Shown piece by piece: positions 12,860-23,473 of a DNA stretch of 64,000 nucleotides (its first letter is position 1; the number at the start of each line of letters is the position of its first letter). The notes beneath the pieces are model-generated. The model was not told where the DNA came from and searched no databases. It saw only the letters and a program-made list of their open reading frames with translations. The DNA is from Trichomonas vaginalis G3. Taxonomy: Eukaryota > Parabasalia > Trichomonadida > Trichomonadidae. The position numbers and the translations under genes were made by a program. Location: the NCBI RefSeq assembly GCF_026262505.1, contig NC_067208.1:14703962-14767961 (forward strand). Reading direction: 5' to 3'.

Positions 12860-13832
12860 AAGAATTTGAGAATTTTTTAACGATCTTTCTATCTCAAAAT
12901 TCTGAGAACCCCGATCATATTGAGATTGCTCCACTTTATTTTAATTAACAAAACTTTCCCATATGTAATTAATAAAATTTAAGTCGTAAGAATAAAATCC
13001 AGATTTTTGAATGCTCCATCTTAAATTCTGTGAAATTATAGCCAATTATTTAAGTATGTGGAAGGCTTCATTTTTATTCGTGCTCATTCAGAAAATTGAA
13101 ATCTTTTAAATTCTGATAAAGTGATCGTTCCGATTATTATCAGGAGTTCAAATATCCTAAATATTGGCTTTTGGGGGTGGCTGAATATATTCATAGTTCA
13201 TTACTCATCCAGGATGATGCACTGATTCAGTTTGTTCGCATCCATGCATCTTAAAACTGATTAAAATAATCTTTGGAAAATTTATATAGTCATTCCTTTA
13301 CGCCTTTCAAATTTCTATATGCCCTCATACATGTTACGATGAGTAAAGCGTTTATGTTCAGATACATCTTATATTTAAAAAAAAGTCCATAATTCCTTAT
13401 TTGATTTTTTGTTTTATCTTCATAGATTTCCGTTTCATTTATATCTTCAGAGTCTTGATCAATGGATGATCGATCAAATTTTATAAATCACTATCTATTT
13501 TTATAAAAATCCATCAGATAACATACATATAAATGAAATAGCAATACTTTGTATCAACAATCCAACGATCGGAACCGAAATTCCCCAAGTCGTAATCATT
13601 TTTTGTTGGGAGCTATTTCAAGCAAATTAATTCATATGTTAGCTATGCTCTGCATAAAGGAAATCCAAAAAAAACATCAATGCTAAAAATGGAATTTTAT
13701 TAAATTTTATTTTTGAGAAACTAATATAGTAACATGGGTTTAATGACTTCAACGAGTCATACAATACAGGATAAGTTATATTTTTAAATAAAGAACAACT
13801 CTATGAGAAATAAACAAATATTTTTTTGGAAA
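12860..13832. other. Intergenic, no gene seen
   Basis: Nearly 1 kb between the 5' end of the sulfatase-like gene and the 3' end of the Rab gene. It is AT-rich and contains no credible frame, RNA gene or repeat. The near side presumably holds the sulfatase promoter, but I cannot point to a convincing initiator. Confidence 0.5.
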
Positions 13833-14420
13833 TTAACAGCATCCACTACTATTATCATTCTTAACTCTAATTTGGGATTCATCCGAACGAACAGATTCGA
13901 AAATAATTTCATTTGAAATATCTGCTGCAATTTTGTTGAATAATTCAGTAATATTGATGTTTAGTTTGGCAGAAGTTTCAAAGAACTGGTAATGGTTCTC
14001 TTTTGCAAATGCTTCTGCTAAAGTTTTACTGTCGGAAATGTTTAAGTCACATTTGTTCATGACAATATATCCGAAAATTTTGTTTTCTTGATTCTTATCG
14101 AGTAAGTTCTTCCAAACATTTAAGTCTTTTATACTTTCTACATTATCTGGGGAACACACGAATATAACTCCTGAAGCACCACGTAAATACATCGGAATTA
14201 TGCTCCTAAACCTTTCTTGTCCTGCGGAATCCCAAACATTCATGTTTAATTTTCCTTTTGGTGTGTCAATGATCTTTGAAAAATAAGCAGCGCCAATTGT
14301 AGGCTGCCCTTGCTCTTGAAACAATGCTTTATAGAACTGTAGTACAATAGAGGTCTTACCAACGCAAGTATTTCCGAGCAAAATTACTTTGCAAGAAGGA
14401 ATTCCCAATTGATCGTTCAT
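13833..14420 (-). CDS. Rab-type small GTPase
   Basis: 195 aa. Guanine-nucleotide motifs appear in order: P-loop GNTCVGKTS (16-24), switch I region QPTIGAAYFSK, WDSAGQERF with the catalytic glutamine, NKCD, and ETSAK. The protein ends SSGCC, the double-cysteine prenylation signal of Rabs. I chose the ATG at 14418-14420 because the P-loop then has the usual N-terminal spacing and because an initiator-like TCACTTTT lies 9 bases upstream. The frame runs open for about 49 more codons upstream, but those residues do not resemble Rab sequence. The role would be vesicle traffic at endomembranes; the subfamily cannot be assigned by eye. Trichomonads have very large Rab families. Confidence 0.93.
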   Translation of the reverse strand: MNDQLGIPSCKVILLGNTCVGKTSIVLQFYKALFQEQGQPTIGAAYFSKIIDTPKGKLNMNVWDSAGQERFRSIIPMYLRGASGVIFVCSPDNVESIKDLNVWKNLLDKNQENKIFGYIVMNKCDLNISDSKTLAEAFAKENHYQFFETSAKLNINITELFNKIAADISNEIIFESVRSDESQIRVKNDNSSGCC

Positions 14421-14428
14421 TTGAAAGG

Positions 14429-14436
14429 AAAAGTGA
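14429..14436 (-). promoter_or_regulatory. Initiator-like element of the Rab gene
   Basis: Reading on the minus strand, TCACTTTT matches the first eight positions of the trichomonad initiator TCAYTWYTCATTA. The central A would give a 5' leader of about 14 bases. It supports the chosen start codon. Confidence 0.55.
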
Positions 14437-15719
14437 CATGATTTGCGATTTTCGTCTAAGAGATTATACTGATTACCTCTGACACAACCCGAATGGCTCC
14501 AAATTTTGAATGTATCTTCCACCCATGCTTTCGTCTGGCTCAATTGATGAAAAATTATGAAATTCAATTATTTTATATATAATGATGAGTATAAGAATGT
14601 AATAAATCAATGATATATTAAGGAACGTTCCCCGAGGTAATAAAATCTGGTTTTTATGGTAATAAATTTTTTTTCATTTTTTCATTTTCAAAATATTTTT
14701 GGAGAAGAAAAAGTTGTTTCCCAGATGATTTGATAATGGATTATGTTTCTACTATTCATATAGGAGCATACTATCCTGTATTCATCCAATTCCCATACCT
14801 TCTGGTATCACCACATCTGAGATTCTTTCACCAGATTTTCCTCTCAATTTTTTTACAAAATCTCTCAATTTCTTTACAAAAGTTCTCAATTTTCACAATA
14901 CCTCATCCAAAATCTGGGGAAAAACATACGTGTTCCTCATATACTTGGGATACACCGAACTTCTCGGGCAATGGATCATCATATGATATCAATGCGAATT
15001 TCACAGTAATAATGATTTTCCATCAGATTCAGTATCCTGTGATTGAATGGGAAAGATTTGAACAAATAGTCAACAATGAATCTAATGTAATTCTTGGTAT
15101 ACAGCATAAACACTTAAGATCAATTGTTTACCTTCAGATATTTTAAACCCAGATTCGAAAAAAACTCATCAACTTACCTTTATACAAAGAATTTCATCCA
15201 TATTTTAAATATTATGCATGTTCTATCATTACCAAAGGTTTAAATTAATTGAATTAGAGCAAACTATTTTTATTATTAGTAAATTTACTTCGCTAACTGC
15301 ATATATCATTTTTTGTTACTTCAAACAAAACTGTACTTACAGATTTAAAAAATTGAGCAAATAAAATTATATTTAAATTTCAATATTTGAATAATACCAT
15401 TTTAATTAAATAACTTAGGTGCTTTTTCAAAATAATACTGATTCCAAAACTTTAATATCTTAATAAAATGAATTTTGATCCACTTTAAAAAACTGTAATA
15501 TTTGAAGTGTAAAATTGGTAGATAATGTATAAACTATTAAACTAATTGGTTTATAAAGTTATTAAATTATTTGAATAAAATTTCGAAATACCAAGAGGAA
15601 ATCAATGAATAAAGAAAAAACAGAAAGAGAAGGAGAAAATAAAAGGAAAAAGGAGGAAAGGAAAGAAAAAGGAAAAATAATATAGGGCATATTTCATAAA
15701 TGGCGACATTAACTTTGTG

Positions 15720-15790
15720 ATGTTCATGGCCGGAGGCGGCGACGCGCCCGAAGGGCTAGCGCTAGCCCACTGGATTTTCCCAGATTTTGG
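15720..15790. other. GC-rich island with 16-bp perfect palindrome
   Basis: In otherwise AT-rich DNA this ~70-bp patch is strongly GC-rich and contains the perfect palindrome GGGCTAGCGCTAGCCC at 15753-15768. It lies in a minus-strand frame reading WASASPSGASPPPAMN. The function is unknown; it may be a fragment of a dispersed repeat or a hairpin-forming site. Confidence 0.55.
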
Positions 15791-16144
15791 GTTTATCAAC
15801 CAGAAACGACCACCTTATGTCGCTTTGCGAAAAAAACGGATATGCTAGCAACTTTCTCCAAATATCCTATATCACAATATTTGGCACTTTTCTACCTCGC
15901 TTTATTGGCACTTTTTAAAAATGAGAATAATGATATTTATGATATTATGATATTTTATATATCATATATAAAATATTTATATAGAAAAAGAGGAGATTTA
16001 TTTTTAAATAAGAAAAATTATTTAGAATTTACACTACACTGTATTAAACAATATACAAAAATAGTTGAATACGTTAGATCCAACTATTGATATCATAGTA
16101 TATGTCTATTAATCGAAAAAAATAATATCTTTTTCGATTATTTT

Positions 16145-17692
16145 TCATGAATCATCACTTTCAATTGGTATAGAATTAATCAAGTCCAAAAATAGAGATG
16201 CCGCACTTCTTACTTCATGGAAACTTGATTGTGTCAGCACAGCCAGTCTATTAACAATTCCTGTTTCAATTTCGAACTGCAAACGTAGCCAGAACGATGT
16301 GGCATAAGTTATCATTGATGCCTGGTATAGTTCTGACTTCGTTGCAATGAGGGGAGGAATTAATACTCTGATATCTTCGGGATCTGTCGACCATTCGCTA
16401 ATTGCTGATGCAATAGCAAGTCCAACGATGTCATCTGGAGGCTCAAAAATGGTTTCCGAGATTTCTTTGAGGAATAATTTTTGAGTATTTGAATCAGAAA
16501 TCGATTTAATTGCATCAGCAATCAGTGGAAGAGTTCCAGGTATGGCTAAATCGTACAATCCCGATATAATTGAAACGAAAATCGGACCATCGTTTCTGGA
16601 AATTTGTAAAAGTTCTGAAACAGAAGCAATATCCTTCGTTTCTGTAATAAATCTATATAGTTCACCAGAAGATCTTTGATCCTTAGCTGAAATGGCTCGA
16701 ATGGCAATCGCAGGACCTCTAATAGAAGAATCTACTGAATCAATACTTGGAGAAATGATAGAAGCCGATGGTTTAAACCGCCGAGACATCATTTTAAGCG
16801 CTGATAATACACATGCAGTTATATTCGGATTAGTATCAACAGCAATGATATTTTGTAGTTTTGTTCCAAGTTGAGCGTAGATCGTAGGGCTAAGTTGAAC
16901 CTGAGAGAGTACTACAGCAGCATCTGTTAATGAAATAGGATCTGATTGTCTTGTAATAAATTGAGATAAAGGTTTTTCTAAATCTATAGCTAATGAAGCA
17001 TTCAATTGAAGTAGAGCCTTAAGTATTCTCGAAATCTTAGTAAAAGCTGCAGGAGTTGCTATCGGAATTTCAGAAACAAGCATATTAAATAAAGAACCGA
17101 CTTCTAATGGATTTCTTTGAGCCATTTCGCATAAGATTGCTAAGGCTGTGTATTTCAGTGATGGTTGGAATATCGCACCTCTTATATATTGAATTAATTT
17201 CGGAATAATTGAAGAATCGTTTAAATATGCTTTAAACATTATAGTTAGAGCATATTTTCTACCGACATCACTCGATGATTCTATAATAGTATATAATTCT
17301 GTTTCAATTGAATGGAATACGAAAGGATTAATATAGAAAGACATTGATTTCAAAGCCGGTATGATTAATTCATCAGTTCTTATTGCTTTGCGGAATATAG
17401 CTGGCATCATTTCGACATAAGGTGAAGATGGTTGAAGAAATAAAGAGGCGGCACGAAATCCTACTTGGCGAGCTTCTATACTCTGACATGAAAGAAGCAT
17501 TGTTACTTGGAATCCAAGGAATGATAAGTCATTGGCGTCAAAAGAAATGGGGATAATTTTATTCATTGCTTTTGTTTGAGAAATTTCGTTTCCTGATATA
17601 AATGATTTGAAGGCTTCATCAAGTTCGTCATTATCGAATCTGTCCAAAATCTTGGATAGGGCTCTGGAGAAGAAATTAATCATTTTTGTCAT
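16145..17692 (-). CDS. Adaptin-like (AP complex large subunit trunk) helical repeat protein
   Basis: 515 aa, almost entirely helical with HEAT/armadillo-like pairs. The stretch from about 35 to 150 (KIIPISFDANDLSFLGFQ, then SIEARQVGFRAASLFLQP and the following IRTDELIIPALKSMSFY) resembles the N-terminal trunk of adaptor-complex large subunits. There, repeats describe coat arms changing together and rank-and-file phrases such as GYLAAS and LIRKDL occur. The protein stops where a hinge and appendage would begin, so it corresponds to a trunk only. That is shorter than typical adaptins (700 or more aa). A coat or vesicle-traffic role is an inference from the fold; AP-3 delta-like or a coatomer-like subunit are both possible. 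The start is an ATG at 17690-17692, and a second ATG three codons in is an alternative. I see no partner genes nearby. Confidence 0.5.
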   Translation of the reverse strand: MTKMINFFSRALSKILDRFDNDELDEAFKSFISGNEISQTKAMNKIIPISFDANDLSFLGFQVTMLLSCQSIEARQVGFRAASLFLQPSSPYVEMMPAIFRKAIRTDELIIPALKSMSFYINPFVFHSIETELYTIIESSSDVGRKYALTIMFKAYLNDSSIIPKLIQYIRGAIFQPSLKYTALAILCEMAQRNPLEVGSLFNMLVSEIPIATPAAFTKISRILKALLQLNASLAIDLEKPLSQFITRQSDPISLTDAAVVLSQVQLSPTIYAQLGTKLQNIIAVDTNPNITACVLSALKMMSRRFKPSASIISPSIDSVDSSIRGPAIAIRAISAKDQRSSGELYRFITETKDIASVSELLQISRNDGPIFVSIISGLYDLAIPGTLPLIADAIKSISDSNTQKLFLKEISETIFEPPDDIVGLAIASAISEWSTDPEDIRVLIPPLIATKSELYQASMITYATSFWLRLQFEIETGIVNRLAVLTQSSFHEVRSAASLFLDLINSIPIESDDS

Positions 17693-18305
17693 CTGTCGTC
17701 AGAAATTTCGAAACATTGATTGATATGCCATGTAAAGTTGTCAAGAAAAAAAATCTATCACAACATCATAAAACTCTCTCTAAACTTGGGAAAAAAGAGT
17801 CAACTCCCGCTTTGGAATGAATTAAGACTTCTAAATATTATCAATAGATATTGTATCAATGGGGTTTTAATAGCTCATAAGTGGGCATATATATATATAT
17901 ATAGGATGCGTTAAATGTCGGTAAATCATGAAAGCCAATGCATCTTATTGATTTCCACTTTTCTATTCTTATTGTGTCATTTTATATATGGACTTAATTC
18001 ATCAACAATATTCGATATCTTTGTGGTCATTGTTTTACGCATGTAATGTTACAATTTTTCTTCCAATGAATTTAAAGGATATTATATCTAGTAAAATGAA
18101 AATTTTTAACTTTTTTTCAGTCAATTCTATCGGCGCTTCCAATATAACATAGGATGCTAATTTACAAATCCCAATTCAATACTCAGAGGTTTACATTTTA
18201 TATTGAGGGACCCTCACTACTGAGATTTTGAGATGACTATATATATAGAGGACAACACAGTAACTTTTGATATTACGAATTTACATTTGAATCAAAAATA
18301 ATCTT
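17693..18305. other. Divergent intergenic region
   Basis: About 600 bp between the adaptin-like gene and the ankyrin gene. It includes a TA dinucleotide run near 17888-17903 and AT-rich DNA. The short plus frame 17720-17914 is not credible. The promoters of both flanking genes must lie here, but I cannot mark them with confidence. Confidence 0.45.
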
Positions 18306-19109
18306 ATGTTTGATAACTTTTGGTTGATGTCCAAGGGAGAAACTAACCAAACTCATTATGACAAATTGATGGAGATTTTTACAGGATATAATGATGTCTA
18401 CAATACTTTGTACAGGCTGAAAACAAATGACGAAGAAAAATTAAACGCAATATACAAAAAAATCAAACAAAACCTGATTGACTCTTATCAAATTCAGCCT
18501 GATATGATTATCAATGATATACCCGAACTTACAATTTATAACAACCGCTACATGAAGTCATATTTAGCGATTGCCAAACAAATTGTTGACAAATACCATC
18601 TAAATCAGGTCAACAAAATCAGCAATGTTTTTAATTACCTTTTCTACAAAGAATACAACATAGTATTGAATGAAAAAGGGGAAAAAAGTTTTAACGATTT
18701 TGAAGATTCTCGTTATTCATCTGATATTCACGAACAAAAGACGATTCACAGATCTATTATGGATGATGACAAAATATCATTAATAAATTTTACAGAAAAA
18801 GAAGGATTTGATAAAAATCAAAAATTATATAGTGTTTTTTATCCATTTTTAGGAGGATATGGTGTTTCTTTACTTGATTTATGTTGTTATCATGGATCTA
18901 TTGATTGTTTTAAGTTTTTAAGAACGAAATTTCAATCAGAAATCACTCCAACTTGTCTTAGATATTCGTTTTTGAGTGGAAATCAAGACATTATGAATGA
19001 ATGCTTGAAAGTACAAAAACCAGATGATGAATGCATGGAATATGCAATTATATCACACAAAATCAATTTTATCACATTTTTGATGAATGAACATAACAAA
19101 AAAAATTGA
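18306..19109 (+). pseudogene. DUF3447/ankyrin protein, N-terminal part (gene split by a frameshift)
   Basis: 267 codons that match, by eye, the N-terminal half of the very large trichomonad DUF3447-ankyrin family: an opening helix block (YNDVYNTLYRLKTNDEEKL, YKKIKQNLIDS), then IYNNRYMKSYLAIA, then SLLDLCCYHGSIDCFKFL leading to FITFLMNEHN. It ends at a run of eight A bases (19098-19105), and the family's next segment continues one frame over, at 19087 onward. The simplest reading is a one-base change in the A run that splits one host gene. A sequencing or assembly error in the homopolymer would look the same. The role of these proteins in trichomonads is unknown. Confidence 0.75.
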
Positions 19110-20178
19110 TTTAGAATTGTGCTCTCAATACAATAATCTTCAATCATTTTTAGTTTATTTGGATCAAACAAATGACATCAACACATGTTTTGCTTGTTCT
19201 CCGAATTTCCATCTTTCATCACTTTTAGAATATTTTATTTCAAATGGTGCAGATATCAATGCTAAAAACGAATATGGATGTACCCCTCTTCATTATGCAG
19301 CCAGTAATAATAGTAAAGAAACTGCAGAAATTCTTATTTCAAATGGTGCAGATATCAATGCTAAAGACAAAGATGGATGTACCCCTCTTCATTATGCAGC
19401 CAGTAATAATAGGAAGGAAACTGCAGAAATTCTTATTTCAAATGGTGCAGATATCGATGCTAAAGACAAAGATGGATGTACCCCTCTTCATTATGCAGCC
19501 AGTAATAATAGGAAGGAAACTGCAGAAATTCTTATTTCAAATGGTGCAGATGTCGATGCTAAAGACAAAGATGGATGTATCCCTCTTCATTATGCAGCCA
19601 GTAATAATAGGAAGGAAACTGCAGAAATTCTTATTTCAAATGGTGCAGATATCAATGCTAAAGACAAAGATGGATGTATCCCTCTTCATTATGCAGCCAG
19701 TAATAATAGGAAGGAAACTGCAGAAATTCTTATTTCAAATGGTGCAGATGTCGATGCTAAAGACAAAGATGGATGTACCCCTCTTCATTATGCAGCCAGT
19801 AATAATAGGAAGGAAACTGCAGAAATTCTTATTTCAAATGGTGCAGATATCAATGCTAAAAACGAATATGGATGTACCCCTCTTCATTATGCAGCCAGTA
19901 ATAATAGTAAAGAAACTGCAGAAATTCTTATTTCAAATGGTGCAGATATCAATGCTAAAAACGAATATGGATGTACCCCTCTTCATTATGCAGCCAGTAA
20001 TAATAGTAAAGAAACTGCAGAAATTCTTATTTCAAATGGTGCAGATGTCGATACTAAAGACAAAGATGGATGTATCCCTCTTCATTATGCAGCCAGTAAT
20101 AATAGTAAAGAAACTGCAGAAATTCTTATTTCAAATGGTGCAGATATCAATGCTAAAGACAGAGATGGACGTACATGA
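19087..20178 (+). CDS. Ankyrin-repeat protein, C-terminal part, nine near-identical repeats
   Basis: The credible family sequence starts near 19107 with KIDLELCSQYNNLQSFLVYL. About nine complete 33-residue ankyrin repeats (GADINAKDKDGCTPLHYAA, then SNNRKETAEILISN) and a tenth that stops after DRDGRT follow. The repeats differ at only a few positions even in their DNA, so they have expanded or been homogenised recently. Because the repeat is 99 bp, a second frame is also open across it and is a shadow. The ATG at 19087 is probably not a real start; the preceding frame (18306-19109) holds the natural N-terminus. The stop inside a repeat suggests C-terminal loss, since relatives usually continue for more repeats. 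Ankyrin repeats bind proteins; the partner is unknown. Confidence 0.75.
   Translation: MNITKKIDLELCSQYNNLQSFLVYLDQTNDINTCFACSPNFHLSSLLEYFISNGADINAKNEYGCTPLHYAASNNSKETAEILISNGADINAKDKDGCTPLHYAASNNRKETAEILISNGADIDAKDKDGCTPLHYAASNNRKETAEILISNGADVDAKDKDGCIPLHYAASNNRKETAEILISNGADINAKDKDGCIPLHYAASNNRKETAEILISNGADVDAKDKDGCTPLHYAASNNRKETAEILISNGADINAKNEYGCTPLHYAASNNSKETAEILISNGADINAKNEYGCTPLHYAASNNSKETAEILISNGADVDTKDKDGCIPLHYAASNNSKETAEILISNGADINAKDRDGRT
19245..20170 (+). repeat. 99-bp tandem coding repeat
   Basis: Nine and a bit copies of a 99-bp unit beginning GGTGCAGATATCAATGCTAA. Most copies differ by one to five bases. Variants alternate between AAAGACAAAGATGG and AAAAACGAATATGG types, and between AGGAAGGAA and AGTAAAGAA types. 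This mosaic is consistent with unequal crossing-over or gene conversion. Confidence 0.95.
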
Positions 20179-20606
20179 TCAAGTAATATTTTGAGTATGA
20201 TCATATTATGTGCATGTATATATACTTTTATTACACTTTTATAATAAAATAGATTTTCTATTTTTATCAAGAATTCATTAATATAACAATGATCATATCA
20301 TCAAGGTTCAGATGTTTATTTTTAATTTTATATGTATAAAATAACACATGTAAATCCAAAAATATCATCTAAATTTGAATCACAATTTGAAACATACTAA
20401 ATTTCAAAAGGAAACATTTTATTTATATGTTACTTAACACTCATGTGCTTATTCTCAAAAATATTCGGAATAATTTTATTATTTTTAACTTTGAATTTTT
20501 ATTATGATTTTGTTCATTCATATGAATACATTCGTACAAACTATCGTTGTTTGATAAATTAACATTTTTTGTGATTTTATCGTATTATTTGCTTGTTTCA
20601 TATCTG

Positions 20607-20753
20607 ATCAAGAGATTCACCCAAATGATCATTTATGAATACTACATTGATTCATATATTGTGTTGTATCAGCTGATAACAAAAATAGAACAAGAATTAA
20701 AGGAGATATATAAAAAGATCAAAGCAGAATTGAATCAAAGGAATATCACATAG
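20607..20753 (+). pseudogene. N-terminal fragment of a second DUF3447/ankyrin gene
   Basis: The residues EYYIDSYIVLYQLITKIEQE followed by LKEIYKKIKAELNQ match the opening helix block of the gene at 18306 (YNDVYNTLYRLKTNDEEKL, YKKIKQNLIDS). The match stops at the TAG at 20751-20753, and the rest of the family protein is absent; a coiled-coil gene follows at once. I take it as a relic of a second family member. The upstream frame from 20547 reads as hydrophobic noise. Confidence 0.55.
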
Positions 20754-20836
20754 TGAATAATGTTCATAATGTGAATTTAGCAAAGTATCCGTTTAAAAAT
20801 TCTATTTTTAAACGTTCATTTTTTATTAAATTTGTT

Positions 20837-23473
20837 ATGTCTGACGCTGAACTTAGTGAATGCTCATATCTTACCGAAATGGAAGATCCAACAATAACAG
20901 CAAAAGATAATCAAATAAGAGATTTGACATTTGAGAAACAACGCCTTGAAGATTTGGTAAAGAATCTCCAAAGTTCATTAGAAAATGTTAAAACACAGCT
21001 CAAAGATACAATTTCAGCTGTTAATTCATCACAATCAGTTGCAAATGAAATACAAAAACTCAAGAAAGAAAATGGCGATCTTTCAGCTAGAAAAGAACAA
21101 TTAGAAAAACAAGTCGAAATCCTTACAAATACATCTAATGATGACTCTAAGAAGTATTCTCAAGAAATTACTTCCCTCACAAACCAAAGAGATGAAGCAA
21201 TTGCTAATCTTGAGAAATCCGAAGAGCGCATTGCAAAACTACGCAAAGATCGCCAAGAACTTCGCTCTCAAGTCGAGGAAAAGGATGAGTTACTTCAAGC
21301 AATCACAGAAGATTATCAAAAATGCAAGAATCAGAAGAAGAAATTGACACAAAAACTTGCAGCAGCTACAGAACAGATTTCTCAACTTGAACAGCACAAA
21401 GAAACTATTGAATTTGAAAACCAGAAGCTTTCAAATGATAGAACTACAATTAATTCAGAAATCGAGTCACTTCGTCTCAAGATCGAAACAGCTAAATCAT
21501 TTAACAATGATATTGAAGGTTCCTTGAAGCCTCTTCAGGATGAACTCCAACAGAAAGAAGACTTGATCACTGCACTTGAAGAACAGATCGATTCTCAGCG
21601 TGAGGAACTCCAAGAATTTTCTGAGGAACGCCAAAAGATACTTGAAATTCTTCAAATTATGCAGAAATCACTTCTTGAAGCCGAATCTTCATTCGAACAA
21701 CTTCAAGCTGAAAATGCTCAGTTAAAGTCTCGCATTAGACTTGGAGCAAAGCCCGCTGCTAAGCCATTTGCAACACAGCAAGAGTTTGAACATCTAACAT
21801 TACCATATGTTGGCGATCTCAAGGCTCGTGCTCAAAATATCTTGCAGCTTCCACAGTACACACCATTCCAACGTATCCAATTGATTTTCAATGAATCTGC
21901 AAAGGCTATTCAAAGCTTGAACGAGCAAGTTGTCATTGCAAATAAGAAGGCAGAAGCGTCTCAAAAAGCATTTGACAATTTCACAGCTGATCAAATTATT
22001 TATAGTGAAATTTGCGATGCTTTAATTGAGGATCTCAAGAAACTCGCTATCAACCAGGAATTGATCAATAATTGCCCACTTTCAGAAGGAAATAATCAAT
22101 TCCTCGATTTCTTAAACGATAAGATCGAAGAGATGACACAAACAATTCAGCGTGAAGCAATCAAAGATCCAAAGTATGTTTCATCAGATTTCTTCTTTGC
22201 TAATGATGTTAAACAACGTGAAGCAGCCATCAAGAAGCTACTTCATCCAGAGGATTCAACGTTAACTCTCTTCTCCGGACAGTTCCTTACAAATGTTTTC
22301 CTCCAGAATCAACTCGCTGCAGTTACAGCTCCACTTCAATTGATCGAGAATATGACAAAGAGTGGCGCTTTGAAGGGAACACAACTTTCAGATGTTCCTC
22401 ATCTCATTGAAACACTTAATGTTAGAGTCAATCACACAACAAAGATGAACAAGAAATTGACAAACCAATTGAAGAAATCACAAACACACGAGATGAAACT
22501 CGCACAATCTGAGAACGAGAAGAAGACAAAGATTTCAGAACTTACTCTTCAAATCGATAATCTCCAAAATGAAATTGGAATTCTTAATGTTAAACTTCAA
22601 GTTGCTAACAATGAATTGCTCATTAAGAAGAATGAATGTGGTTCCTTAGATCAATTTGCCAAAGAAATTCGTGCTGGAGTTGAGGAAAAGGCAAATGATC
22701 AGAAGGAAAGAACTGCTAAACTTGAAGCAGCTCTTGCTCAAAAGACAAAAGAATGCAATGAACTTACATTATTACTCCAAGACTTGAAGAAGTCTGTTGA
22801 TGAAAATACAAACACAACAATTAAGAGATTAATGAAGAACGAAGAAAATTATCTTAACCAGATCGAAGCTCTTAACAACCAAGTTGAGGAATACGAGGAA
22901 GAACTCCAACGCCGTAAGAAGAATGCTAAGAATTCAATGAAAACTCTCAAAGAACAATATGACCAATCTCTCAAAGAGATGTCTCAGCACTACGAGGAAG
23001 GAAAGAAGAATCTTGAAGATACAATTGCTTCACTTCGTGAAAAAGCTGATAATGCACGCGAAATGTCAAAGAAACTTGTTGAAAATATGTCTGAAGTTGA
23101 AAAGAGGAATGTACAACTCACAAAAGAAAATACAGAACTCGGACAATCTCTTAAAGCACTCAAAACCGAACAAAATAACTTCAAGAACGCAATTAACAAA
23201 GAGAAGCAGCAGAACAAAGCTCAGTTAGCTGCCCAATTGATGGCTGTCGAATCAAAGGCTCAACAACAGATTACAGAAGAGAGACGCCAAGCTCAGAAGA
23301 AGGTTCAAGAATTATTATCTGTTGCTTATGATAGTATTGGAGTTTTCTATGGTGCTGATGAATCAGAGTATGATATTGAAGCCTACCAGCAATCTATAAA
23401 GAGTGCACGTGAAGATCTTGATAAATTAAGATATTTCCAGAGCGAATCAACAAAACCAGTTCAAAAGCAGTAA
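20837..23473 (+). CDS. Long coiled-coil protein
   Basis: 878 aa from MSDAELSECSYL. The ATG at 20837 is chosen because the 28 codons before it are AT-rich filler and because an initiator-like TTCATTTTTTATTA lies about 20 bases upstream. Apart from about residues 340-560, which are helical but less repetitive (LTLPYVGDLKARAQNILQLP), it is heptad-rich glutamate/lysine/glutamine coiled coil throughout. It ends with a short acidic segment (YGADESEYDIEAYQQ). Such proteins are often labelled myosin-tail-like or viral A-type-inclusion-like in trichomonads. A structural role at cytoskeleton or Golgi is possible but not shown. Codon use is that of a well-expressed host gene, with C-ending and AAG codons. 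Confidence 0.85.
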   Translation: MSDAELSECSYLTEMEDPTITAKDNQIRDLTFEKQRLEDLVKNLQSSLENVKTQLKDTISAVNSSQSVANEIQKLKKENGDLSARKEQLEKQVEILTNTSNDDSKKYSQEITSLTNQRDEAIANLEKSEERIAKLRKDRQELRSQVEEKDELLQAITEDYQKCKNQKKKLTQKLAAATEQISQLEQHKETIEFENQKLSNDRTTINSEIESLRLKIETAKSFNNDIEGSLKPLQDELQQKEDLITALEEQIDSQREELQEFSEERQKILEILQIMQKSLLEAESSFEQLQAENAQLKSRIRLGAKPAAKPFATQQEFEHLTLPYVGDLKARAQNILQLPQYTPFQRIQLIFNESAKAIQSLNEQVVIANKKAEASQKAFDNFTADQIIYSEICDALIEDLKKLAINQELINNCPLSEGNNQFLDFLNDKIEEMTQTIQREAIKDPKYVSSDFFFANDVKQREAAIKKLLHPEDSTLTLFSGQFLTNVFLQNQLAAVTAPLQLIENMTKSGALKGTQLSDVPHLIETLNVRVNHTTKMNKKLTNQLKKSQTHEMKLAQSENEKKTKISELTLQIDNLQNEIGILNVKLQVANNELLIKKNECGSLDQFAKEIRAGVEEKANDQKERTAKLEAALAQKTKECNELTLLLQDLKKSVDENTNTTIKRLMKNEENYLNQIEALNNQVEEYEEELQRRKKNAKNSMKTLKEQYDQSLKEMSQHYEEGKKNLEDTIASLREKADNAREMSKKLVENMSEVEKRNVQLTKENTELGQSLKALKTEQNNFKNAINKEKQQNKAQLAAQLMAVESKAQQQITEERRQAQKKVQELLSVAYDSIGVFYGADESEYDIEAYQQSIKSAREDLDKLRYFQSESTKPVQKQ

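Larger units (their letters stand above)
14421..16144. other. Long intergenic stretch with weak frames only
   Basis: 1.7 kb between two minus-strand genes. Three frames of modest size exist: plus 14730-15146 (138 codons), minus 15602-15799 and plus 15842-16090. None has recognisable domains and their composition is that of AT-rich noise. The 14730 frame carries repeated phenylalanine/serine stretches and might be a decayed gene piece, but I cannot support it as a gene. A GC-rich patch at about 15720-15790 is listed separately. Confidence 0.45.

Noticed and set aside
14730-15146. 138-codon plus-strand frame
   Set aside because: No domain, AT-driven phenylalanine/serine runs and no initiator; could be a decayed gene but not supportable.
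15842-16090. 82-codon plus-strand frame next to the GC island
   Set aside because: Low complexity, tyrosine/isoleucine-rich and without any family resemblance.
19244-20194. Second long plus-strand frame across the ankyrin repeats
   Set aside because: A consequence of the 99-bp unit being a multiple of three; the protein of the other frame is a clear ankyrin protein.
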